64,000 nt of DNA. Origin: Whitmania pigra (Eukaryota; Annelida; Clitellata; Hirudinida; Haemopidae). Positions 55,147 through 64,000 of this stretch are shown here, piece after piece. How positions within the stretch are numbered: the first letter of the stretch is position 1; every line of letters begins with the position of its first letter. The notes beneath the pieces were generated by a model, which saw only the letters and a program-made list of their open reading frames with translations, did no database searches and was not told the DNA's origin. The stretch spans positions 1,532,501-1,596,500 of the forward strand of contig JAJTWR010000159.1 of NCBI GenBank assembly GCA_021613335.1, given 5' to 3'. A program made the translations under genes and the position numbers.

Positions 55147-58100
55147 TAATAATAATAATAATATAATAATAATAATAGTTTATTTCTATGGCGCCTTGTG
55201 CGTAGCGTCAGAGGCGCCTTGATTCTTCAAGGAACTTTTTGAAGAGATGGGTCTTCAGCTGGCGCTTGAAGAGCTCGAGCGTGGGCTGAGACCGGATGAT
55301 GGGGGGCAGGCTATTCCAGACGGCGGGCGAGGCATGAGAGAAGCCTCGGTTGACGATGGATGATATGTGGACAGGTTGATGGAGATGAATTATAGAAGAT
55401 GAGCGGAGGTGATCAGGGATGTGACGGTGGCGAATGAGATGATGGAGATAAGGGGGGTTGAATGTGGTTAATGTTCGATAAGTGAGCAGAGATATTTTGT
55501 AGATGATGCGAAGATGGATGGGTAGCCAATGCAGTTGTGTCAGGGCCTCGGAGCTGGTGAGATAGGGATTAAGAAGAACAAGTTTGGCTAACTTGTTTTG
55601 AATGCGCTGAAAGGAGAGGGTAAGAGAGGCTGGAGCGCCATACAGGAGGGAGTTGCAGTAGTCAAGGCGGGAGAGGACCAGGCAGCGGGCGAGAGCAGCA
55701 GTCATGTCAACCGAGAGGAGTGGGCGGATGTGTCGTATAGCCCAGATGAGATGATTGCAAGATTTTGCTATGGAGGAGGCATGCTGTTTAAAGCTGAGAT
55801 GGGAATCAAAAGTAACGCCGAGAAGTTTTAGAGTAGAAGAAGAAGGGAGAAGGGTGCCAGCGATAGTAATTGAAGATGGAGGGGATAGGTTTCTCAGTTG
55901 AAGAGGAGTGCCGATGAACATTATTTCGGACTTTTGAGGGTTGAGTTGAAGGAAGTTTACGAGGTGCCAGTCGTTAATGGCGTCTGTGCACCTTCGCAGA
56001 TTGTCTAATTGAGCAGAGACGTTGTCGCTGGAGAGGACAGAGTAGAGACTCGTGTCATCCGCGTATTGGTGGAAGGACACGTCAAAATTTTTAACGATGT
56101 CAGACAGGGGTGAAGTGTAGGTTGTGAAAAGTAGGGGTCCTAGGACGGAGCCCTGGGGGACTCCAGCAAGGAGATCAACAGAAGAGGAAGTATGGCAGCC
56201 CAGCTTGACGTATTGGGATCTATTGGAGAGGTAAGATTGAAGCCAAGAAAGTGCGAGGCCTTCGATGCCGAAGTCGGAGCGGAGTCTGTCTAACAGTATG
56301 CTATGGTTGATGGTGTCGAAGGCTGCCGATAGGTCTAGACCGACCATAACGGCGCAGTTACGATTTCCACAAATGTGAGATATATTGTTGAAAATATGGG
56401 AAAGAGCGGTCTCTGTGGAGAAACCAGGTCTGTAGGCGGATTGGAATAGAGAGAAGTTAGAGGACTTAGTAATATGGGGACTGATTCTAGAAAGGGTGAG
56501 CCTTTCTAGTAGTTTTGATATAGTAGAAAGGTTGGAGATTGGTCTGTAATTAGACGGGGAGCTAGGGTCGAGGCCTGGCTTTTTTAACAAGGGGAGTACC
56601 TGCGCGCGCTTAAAGATGGAAGGGAAGACGCCGGAGCTGAAGGAAATGTTAGCGAGTTTGGAGAGGGTTGGAGCTAGAATGGGAGAGTACTTTTTTAGGA
56701 GAGAGGTTGGGAAAGGATCTAGCGGGGAGGTTTTGTTGGGCAGAGCTCGAATGGCTTTCAAGACTTCTATAGGCGAGACAGGAGGGAGAGTTGAAAGAGG
56801 CGTGCCGGTGAACTGCCTGGCTGAAAGGGATGAGATAGATGATGAAGAAAGTGTATTGGCGATTGACTGATGAATGTTGGCTATTTTTGAGATGAAAAAT
56901 GCATTGAATGAGGTGACGAGAGACTGGCACTCAGCGTCGGAGTAGTGTTGACGAGGGTTGCTGTGCAATAGGCTATGAAGCGAACGCCACATGGAACGTG
57001 GATTGGCGTTGGAGCTGAGTTCCTCCTTGATAGAAGATGCCCTGGAGTTGAGGATGGCCAGCCTGGCGGCATCCTTTGCGGATTTGTACTCCTGTTTTGT
57101 AGCTGATGTACGTTTGCGAAGATATAGACGTTCCAAGCGTCGGCAACGTTTCTTGGCTTCGATAGCTTCGTTGGAGAGCTGGTTGTTTGAGTACTGGCCC
57201 ACGCGGACGGTCAGCTTCTTGAAGGGGGCATGTTCGTCGAGGATATGCTCTAGCTTTCTGTTGAGGAGAGTGGCGAACCCTTCGGCGTCGAGGTCGCATG
57301 AGTGGAGCTCTTCGGAGACTGAGTGGAGGTCCCTCTCGAAGGTGTCCCAGTCAATGCTGTTGAGTCGGCGACGGTGAATGGCACGGACCGAGGGTTGGGG
57401 TTTCTCCACTGAGATATTGGACGATATGAGATGATGATCGGAATACGTCACATCAATTATATTTATATTGGAGAGTAGGTTGTGAGATGATGACGTGATG
57501 AGAAGATCGAGTGTGTGGCCATGGGTGTGGGTTGGGGCGGCGACATGCTGTGTGAGTCCGTGAGACTCGATTGATTCCTCCAGGAGGTGGTGGATCCTTG
57601 TCCCTGTGCCAGGTGCGTTGAAGTCGCCGCAGATGACGAAGGGGATGTCGTGCGATGAGATGAAGTCGATATGTTCTTCGAAAGCGGCTAGGAATGAGAT
57701 TGTGACGGGCCCGGGAGGGCGGTAGATGGATGAGCTTATGAATGATGATTTGCGGGTGTTGAATTTGAGGTTGAGAACTTCGAATTCAGCAGAACCCCGC
57801 TCTATTTTGGTGGGTTTGAGGTCCTGGCGGTGGATGACAGCAATGCCGCCCCCTCTTTTGCCGTTGGAGGGGCCGCGATGTTGGTGGATTGTGGTGAAGC
57901 CGTCTGGGGCAAGGCTGTTAGTGATGCAAGTGGGAGCGTCTGAAGCTATCCAAGTCTCCGTTAGGGCAAAGATGTCCAGGGCCCCATCGCATAGACTGTC
58001 TTGAATGAGAGCGGCTTTGTTTACGGCTGAGCGCGCATTTAATAGGCCCAGTTTCAACGAGGCGCGGCGCTTGGAGGCCTTCTTGCGACTAAGCTCGTTG

Positions 58101-58330
58101 TAAACTCGTGAGCGAGACTGGCATGGATTCCAGATATTGTGAGAGAATAAAGTTTTCCTCACCTCTCTCGCGATTTTGAGGCCATCCTTTGGAGGGAGGA
58201 GCGAAAACAAGTCTTCGCTGGTGTACCGGATAACGGCCATGTAGATGCGGTCAACAATAACAAGGCGGGTGATAATCCAGAAGAAATCAAAACACGCGAC
58301 GTAACTCGCCGACGCAATTATAATAATTGT
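55147..58330 (-). mobile_element. L2-type LINE, near full length with intact ORF2
   Basis: On the minus strand it starts near 58330 and ends with GGCGCCATAGAAATAAACTA and an (ATT)n tail at 55147-55181, a 3' end typical of L2-type LINEs. It is inserted in the right arm of the foldback element. No clear target duplication was found. There is no separate ORF1 upstream of the ORF2 start. Confidence 0.85.
55208..58240 (-). CDS. L2 LINE ORF2: endonuclease and reverse transcriptase, 1010 aa, intact
   Basis: One uninterrupted frame. An APE-type endonuclease occupies residues about 62-275: LGLLNARSAVNK, ALTETW near 93-97, CGDFNAP near 204-210 and the SDHH box at 267-270. The reverse transcriptase has YRPISNLSTISKLLERL at 565-581, LDLSAAFDTINHS at 635-647, GVPQGSVLGPLLF at 693-705 and the catalytic YADDTSLY at 726-733. 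The C-terminus ends ELFKRQLKTHLFKK. The protein nicks target DNA and copies LINE RNA into it. The start is the first ATG of the frame. With no stop or frameshift it is probably young and possibly active. Closest to the L2 clade by motif recall. Confidence 0.9.
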   Translation of the reverse strand: MAVIRYTSEDLFSLLPPKDGLKIAREVRKTLFSHNIWNPCQSRSRVYNELSRKKASKRRASLKLGLLNARSAVNKAALIQDSLCDGALDIFALTETWIASDAPTCITNSLAPDGFTTIHQHRGPSNGKRGGGIAVIHRQDLKPTKIERGSAEFEVLNLKFNTRKSSFISSSIYRPPGPVTISFLAAFEEHIDFISSHDIPFVICGDFNAPGTGTRIHHLLEESIESHGLTQHVAAPTHTHGHTLDLLITSSSHNLLSNINIIDVTYSDHHLISSNISVEKPQPSVRAIHRRRLNSIDWDTFERDLHSVSEELHSCDLDAEGFATLLNRKLEHILDEHAPFKKLTVRVGQYSNNQLSNEAIEAKKRCRRLERLYLRKRTSATKQEYKSAKDAARLAILNSRASSIKEELSSNANPRSMWRSLHSLLHSNPRQHYSDAECQSLVTSFNAFFISKIANIHQSIANTLSSSSISSLSARQFTGTPLSTLPPVSPIEVLKAIRALPNKTSPLDPFPTSLLKKYSPILAPTLSKLANISFSSGVFPSIFKRAQVLPLLKKPGLDPSSPSNYRPISNLSTISKLLERLTLSRISPHITKSSNFSLFQSAYRPGFSTETALSHIFNNISHICGNRNCAVMVGLDLSAAFDTINHSILLDRLRSDFGIEGLALSWLQSYLSNRSQYVKLGCHTSSSVDLLAGVPQGSVLGPLLFTTYTSPLSDIVKNFDVSFHQYADDTSLYSVLSSDNVSAQLDNLRRCTDAINDWHLVNFLQLNPQKSEIMFIGTPLQLRNLSPPSSITIAGTLLPSSSTLKLLGVTFDSHLSFKQHASSIAKSCNHLIWAIRHIRPLLSVDMTAALARCLVLSRLDYCNSLLYGAPASLTLSFQRIQNKLAKLVLLNPYLTSSEALTQLHWLPIHLRIIYKISLLTYRTLTTFNPPYLHHLIRHRHIPDHLRSSSIIHLHQPVHISSIVNRGFSHASPAVWNSLPPIIRSQPTLELFKRQLKTHLFKKFLEESRRL

Positions 58331-58529
58331 CGGGGCTATTTTGACGGGGCCATTTTTACGGGATTTTTCCGTCCTGGGCTATTTTGACGCCGGGCTGTTT
58401 CGACGGGGCCGTTTTGTCGGGGCGGTTTTGTCGGGGCTGTTTTGTCTTGAGCTATTTTGACGCCGGGCTATTTTGACGGGGCTGTTTTGTCGGGGCTATT
58501 CTGTCGCCGGGCTGTTATGACGGGGTGCC

Positions 58530-59688
58530 GGTTTTGGAGACGGCATTAAAGGATGGCTTGGAAATTTTTTAGATTCAAGGACTCAAAAGGTAAAAGTCAA
58601 CGGCTCTGTATCAGAGGAGGCTGTTGTCACCAGTGGTGTTCCCCAGGGTAGCGTACTAGGACCAACTCTGTTACTTACTATATATAAATGACCTACCTGA
58701 CCTGCTCAAGACCTCAAATGTTGTTTGCAAGCTTTTTGCTGATGATGTCAAACTGTACAGTACGAACGGATTCTCTCAAACCCAGCTACAATTTGCTCTC
58801 GACAAAGTGGCCCAGTGGAGTGACAAATGGCAACTACAACTTGCGCTTGACAAATGTCAAGTTTTCTCTATAACAGGACGCAAACAGACAGAAGGATCCC
58901 ATGAATATTTCATCGACGGGCATGTCCTACAGCATGTCGACAAGATCAGAGATCTAGGGATTATAATGGATCCATTCCTCAAGTTTGATTAACATATTGA
59001 AGCCATCACCAAAAGAGCCGCTACAGTCTCCTGGATGATCCGAACCTCATTTTCTTCCAAAGATCAGGATATTTTAAAGCTTGCCTTCTGTACATATGTA
59101 GGACCAATACTTGAATATGGCTCCCCAGTCTGGAATCCCCACCACAAATACTTAATTGACAAAATAGAAAATGTGCAAAGGCAATTCACTAAGTCAATTC
59201 CATCCGTGGCATCTTATACGTATATGGAAAGACTAAGGTTGCTCAAGCTTCCAACCTTGGAGAGGCGGCGACTTCTGGCTGATTTGGCTCTTGGCTTCAA
59301 AATATCACATAGCTTTACGAACACCTTTCTAATACATTCCCTCCTTGCACAAAACTACACAGGAACAAGAGGACATTGTCTCAAACTTAAGCAAAGTAAT
59401 AATGTGTTAAATAACAGTGTTAAATACTCCTTTTGTAATAGAATTGTAAAGCCATGGAACGCATTGCCAGGTGATGTCGTTAAATCAACCACGGTCTAGT
59501 TTCAACTCAATAATACGTGACTTAGACTTTAGTCAATATTTAAATTACATTTAATCTATTTTCTGCCCCTGTACAAACCGATCAATGTCCTTTGTTTTTT
59601 TTTTGTTTGTTTTCGCGATTGTGTTAGTGGTACAATTGGGCCCTTCAATTGCATCTTATGAAATAAAAAATAAAAATAAAAATGTTCC
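58530..59688 (+). mobile_element. CR1-like LINE copy 2, right part
   Basis: It resumes at GGTTTTGGAGACGGCATTAA, directly after the foldback element, and ends with an A-rich tail (AAATAAAAATAAAAATAAAA type) near 59660-59688, as copy 1 does. Confidence 0.85.
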
Positions 59689-60732
59689 CATGTTTTGCAA
59701 GTGCAGAAATATTTCATTTGTGTTGTTTCTGTTAATCAATAAGTTGAAATTAACTTAAATGGGTGATTAAACAATTATGTTAAATAGATAAGTCAACAAT
59801 TAACTTAAAGACTGAAAAAATGAACTTGATGTTGGAAAATTCAACCTTGTGGACAGAAGTTGTAATTGATTCTTGATTTTCTTGATTTTCAGCTTTTAAG
59901 AACCTCAAGTTCAACCCTTCCAAATGAACACATCTCCTTTTGGTCATTTGTTGAGGCATTTCTAATGTTAAACGATGAGAAGATGGTATTCAATCAGTGA
60001 TTCGAAAATAAAATAACATTTTGCAATAGCATTCTTAAATGTTTTTGATATAGTTATAAAATATGTTAAATAGAAGTTAAAACATTATAGTTATGTCATT
60101 GCATTAGCATTAGTTGCTTTATTAATAAATTAATATCGTGAATGCTAAACTACACTATAATTGTATGGATGCTTTACAAAGTTAACAACAAGACATATAA
60201 AGACAAGGAGAAATGTTCTTGTTTCTCGAAACAGAAATTTAACCGAAAACAATTAACAACAAGTAACCTATAACGTAGGATATTACGTAATAATACAATT
60301 AACAATTGTAAATATTATGCTTGACATAAAAAAATATTAAAATTAAAAATAAAATATTTATTAACTAATTTATAAAATAAATTGCTAAAGTATGCTCTCC
60401 AATGGTATTTTCGAGTCATCAATTGTTTGAGCAACAACAGCAGACAGTAAGATTAACGGAATTTGATAAAGGCATGCAAACGCCTTAGAAACACACCAGA
60501 TGTTTCCATGGCAACTCGAGTGTTTGTTTATTAAAAATATTTCTTTATTTCAATTCTTGCGACGTATTTTTAGTGAAACATTTAAACATCTTGGGTGGTG
60601 CCCCAATAAGGATTAATTTCAATGGGGTTCAACTGAAGCAACTATTGCAAGACTTTGTGTTGAAGAAATTGATGATCGTCTGTAAATCTGTGGATCATTT
60701 GGAATAATGTTCGGAAGATGTTTAGCATCTTT
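59689..60732. repeat. Non-coding duplicated block
   Basis: 59697-59748 (TGCAGAAATATTTCATTTGT) repeats the sequence just after the first FAF2-like exon (40536 onward). From 59750 it parallels 35870-36600 and 42640-43740. No exon was seen. Confidence 0.55.
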
Positions 60733-61896
60733 AGATGACATCGCAACACAAAACACATATAAACCGCTAATAAATAATTTTGACATTATTACAGTTAAAT
60801 TAAAGCTGTCGAGCTATTATTATATTAAATTATTATTACATTATGATAATTGATTCGGATTTTAATTTTCTATAATTGATTAATCGGTATTTTTCAACAT
60901 AATTTAAATTTAATAGATTCCTTGTTGATTCGTTCCCTTTATTCCGCATTATCTTTGCTATTTAGTTAGAACGTGAATAATTAAAATAATGTGGCACTTA
61001 AACATCTCAGTAGAAAGTTGAGCAAGCATTTTGTTTATAAGCTAAAACGAAAAGAACAGATCTTCAAAACCAGGCCTAATACTTGCAAAGTCGACGCACA
61101 ATCGACATTATGATTGCTGAGATGTACAAAGACAATTTAGAGAATAGGAAAGTTGTGGAAAGCATTCACAGCATGCCTACTTGCCTTTTATAAAGTTACT
61201 GCTGTATGCTATGATAATTAAACAAGACGCAATAAGATCAAGCAGTTGGAATATACGTGATAATTAATCCAATTTAATCGTTTGATCAATTGAAATAAAT
61301 TGCGATTAATCAATCAACAAAATTATAATTATATTATATTTCTTAATATTTTAATATTATTATAATGGAATCTGAAAATGCTAAACATTCCTTCGTAATT
61401 GTGCCATTTCTTGGTCATGTTTTTGAAGCACACAAGTCCCCAAGCAGGAATGTTGTTATAGTTTACTTTCATAATACGTTTTTGAACTGCAGTTGTAATA
61501 TACGTTATAATTAATCTAATTTAATTGTTTGATCGAGTAAAACGATTTGTTTTATAATTATGATGATTGTATTTATTACCTATATTATGATTTTCAGTAA
61601 TGTTTGTTTTATAATTATAATTAGTAATAGAAAATAAGAAGCTTCAAAACATAGGGCTTGATTGATTATTTGGAGCCACAAATTTGACAGCAAATCCAAT
61701 CAAGTACCTTACAATGCAATCTTTAAAGCATAGGATGAAAACATGTTAACATGAAATTCATGAGCAGAAATGACGCGCAGTTAACGTCAAAATCGAATGT
61801 CAATGCATCGATGAATGTCAATCGACAAAGCATTTATGAATTTCAATGAAGGCATGTGCATTGTTACATGTCAATCGATCCAAGTGCATTGATGGA

Positions 61897-62436
61897 TCAA
61901 TATAAAGTGACAGACAACACAGGATATTGGAGCCACCTGAAGATGTCGAAGTGCCACTTATCTTCTGTGTTCAAGTTGATCAATTCGACCTGAAATGGCA
62001 ACAACAATGTGCAAACGTTGGTTGATATTTTTTGAATAAAATGAAAAGTTACTCACATAATCCACGTACCACTCAGCATACATATACTTGTTGTTGTGTT
62101 CCAATCTTTTAATTTAACCATGAAATAATGCATATAAATGATAATGAATTATTATTGATTTATTTATTTATTAATGTTAATTTCAACGTTTAAAAGTTAT
62201 GACTCACTTGAAAGATTCCAATTTTAAAGAGGTCGTTGACTTGCAGTGAAAATCCAAATAAAAAATATCGATACCGGAGTTTTCAAACAATTCAATGTGA
62301 TCCGGGCCACCAAGGACGGTCAATGATCGGCTGAAATTTCTGGGAAAGTTCAAGGTGAAGGTGACGTCAGCCTCGGTTCCCGCGTTTCCTATGGTTCCTG
62401 TTTTCACGAGGATCTTAAAGCTGACCAGGAGTTCAA
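61897..62436 (-). CDS. PAN-PLAT gene copy D, PLAT exons (5' part outside window)
   Basis: Exons 62436-62208, 62105-62057 and 61989-61897 keep length, phase and splice sites and encode an open PLAT domain (KTGTIGNAGTEADVT, HNNKYMYAEW, FRWLQY) with the same stop as A and C. Whether a signal peptide and cysteine exon exist upstream cannot be told from this window, so the copy may be intact or may share the defect of C. Confidence 0.7.
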
Positions 62437-63368
62437 CTGGAAACGAACATTTGGCGTTCAATTTCAACACGGAATCATAAACGATTTCATTTTGATTTTC
62501 AACTTTTTTAAACTCTTAAAGTGATAAATAATAAAGTAAAAATATGTTTTATTTTTAATTCGCAATCTCAGAATTATTCCACAATATCAAAATATTTATC
62601 GGGTTAATTTCATTAGGTAATTATTTCACTTCGAAAATAATCAGATGTTTTCAGTCTCGAATAAAAAACTGTGAATAATAATCGAAGAACATCAGTTGAA
62701 AATTCATTTTTTCTACGAAGTTTAGTTTTGAGAAAATAACGAACTAAGTATTTTAGAGTTTTTTCTCTCCATTCCTAAGAATCCCGTGATATCAAATGCT
62801 ATCTTTTTTAATTAAAAGTGGATCTAAATCAACACTCTTGCGAATCATTAAACACTCGGCTTAGGCCTAGGCTCTCGGAAAACTGTAGGAACCCGTTGAA
62901 CCGCTTCAACAAACGAGATGTCGTAAAATCATAATCTTGATAAGAATTCTAGAGTTTTTTTTCTTCATTCTTAAGAATCCCGTGATATCAAATTATATCT
63001 TTTTGGATTAAAAGTGGATTTAAATCAACGCTTTTGCGAAGCAGTTTTCAACAAAATTAGCACTTTCAACCCCAAATCACCCTAGCAAATTTGACACTAC
63101 ATCTGGTAACTGTATGAAATTTGTTGATTTCTAAATTTAAAACTATATTTTTTTGGATTAAAAGTGGATCTAAATTAACATTCTTGCGAAGTACTTTTCA
63201 ACAAAATTAGTACTTTCAACTTCAAATCACCCTCGCCTCTACACCGGGTAACTGTATGAAATTTATTGATTTTTAAATTTAACAAATTGCACTATAATTA
63301 TTCTCACTAGAACTATCAATTTATTCACTCCATGGTTGCACTGCCTGACCTATGTAGTCTCCTGAACA

Positions 63369-64000
63369 CAGTGGCGTACCAAGGGAGGGGCGGCAATTTG
63401 AGGGAGTACGTAAAAATTTAAAAAATTTAAAAATGGCCGCCACTTTTCCATTTTTTCTGTTAGGTCCATTGAATGGTCAGATTTCAATTTGGCATTTGGT
63501 TTAACGTATCGATTGATGTACAATAAGTACAAGCCATCAATTAAATTCACATTATTAATTTCCTAAATCGATTCGTGATATATTAAATAACCTCAATTCG
63601 TTCTATACCAAGACCAGATTTTATATTTTATTCATAAGCAGTCTGAAGCTTCCACCCTTTTTGTATATTTCTTTTAAAAAAAGATTTAAGATTCTAACTT
63701 TTTTGTTTTGTTTTTTTTTTGTGTGATTTTATAATGAAGGTCCTTAATGAAGAAAGTGAAGGTTATTCCATGGGAAGAGACAGTGCAATAGACGATTCCA
63801 AAAAATTCTGCTCTGAAATGAGGATAAGCACGGAGAGTCTGGACGGTGAAGTATTGATTGACGAAGCATTGGGATTTGATGCTAAGTTGAGACGAGAAAT
63901 GCCATGTGTCATAAACAGGTTGATTGAGGATATATCTTGCGGATTTCAGCAAATTCATCGTTTGCAAACAAATACGCCTTTATCACACTATGAAACCTGT
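63369..64000 (+). mobile_element. hAT fragment in duplicon D (same insertion as 22033)
   Basis: It starts CAGTGGCGTACC after CCTGAACA, a one-base variant of the CCTGAGCA duplication, and continues to the window end. It matches A and C. Confidence 0.7.

Larger units (their letters stand above)
54282..58529. mobile_element. Foldback-type composite element with modular inverted repeats
   Basis: The left end is GGTGACCCGTCATAACAGCC; the right end, inverted, is GGCACCCCGTCATAACAGCC. The perfect 9-bp direct repeat GGTTTTGGA flanks it (54273-54281 and 58530-58538). Each arm is a run of short modules such as GCCCCGTCAAAATA, CCGGCGACAAAATAG and CCAAGACAAAACAG. The left arm runs 54282-54575. The right arm is at 55035-55146 and, beyond the L2 insertion, 58331-58529. 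Without L2 it would be about 1.06 kb. The interior holds a hAT dimerisation fragment. Confidence 0.9.
52640..59499 (+). pseudogene. CR1-like LINE ORF2, split and degenerate (copy 2)
   Basis: The coding remnant spans the insertion. The endonuclease part has stops near 52815 and 53047, the linker region has a stop at 53646, and the RT part YRPISITSTSCRVMERII lies in 53928-54296. After the 4.2-kb insertion it continues with GVPQGSVLG, LFADDVKLY and the C-terminal region (58540-59499), with further breaks near 58675 and 58990. It matches copy 1 at 26646-28820 and is more decayed. Confidence 0.8.
60733..64000 (-). repeat. Duplicon D of the PAN-PLAT array, cut by the window end
   Basis: Nearly identical to C in layout: the same triplicated 165-bp units and the same hAT insertion starting at 63369. 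The upstream exons would lie beyond 64000. Confidence 0.8.

Noticed and set aside
55598..58004. Plus-strand frames within 55.6-58.0 kb
   Set aside because: Antisense shadows of the intact L2 ORF; no domain recognised.

Overview
The window is animal nuclear DNA. It is AT-rich, its genes are split by GT-AG introns, it is dense in microsatellites and transposable elements, and it holds recognisable metazoan genes (a cyclic-nucleotide phosphodiesterase of subfamily 3 and a fragment of FAF2/UBXD8). Short introns and the mix of hAT, L2, CR1-like and Ty3/gypsy elements suggest an invertebrate, perhaps a marine one such as a tunicate. The species cannot be fixed from this sequence.

Layout. 1-6.8 kb: non-coding DNA with two degenerate hAT transposons, a tRNA-derived SINE and a small foldback-type MITE. 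6.8-15.3 kb (+): twelve consecutive in-frame exons of a PDE3 gene. They cover part of the N-terminal regulatory half, the whole catalytic domain and a species-specific C-terminal tail; the 5' end of the gene is not found. 15.3-18.7 kb: intergenic. 18.7 kb to the end: a tandem array of at least four copies (A-D, all on the minus strand) of a small gene for a secreted protein with a signal peptide, a PAN/Apple-like cysteine domain and one C-terminal PLAT domain. A and B have complete five-exon models (239 and 245 aa). C has lost its first two exons. D runs off the window. Hand alignment of A and C shows introns about 1% different, while the exons carry many replacement changes clustered in two PLAT loops.

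The array is broken up by layered mobile elements. These are a minus-strand LTR element interrupted by a CR1-like LINE (25.9-29.4 kb), two copies of one defective Ty3/gypsy element (29.4-32.4 and 48.7-52.6 kb), a hAT nested in another hAT (32.4-35.6 kb), and a CR1-like LINE (52.6-59.7 kb) split by a foldback element that is itself split by an L2 LINE with an intact 1010-codon ORF. Three foldback-type insertions share ends, modular GTCAAAATAGCCCC-type inverted repeats and perfect 9-bp target duplications. They look like one transposon family with both MITE and composite members.

The most noteworthy items are the PAN-PLAT gene array with its variable loops, the foldback family, a SINE whose tail matches the local L2 3' end, and occupied/empty insertion sites that give an order for the duplications. 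All calls rest on reading and hand alignment; no database search was run.
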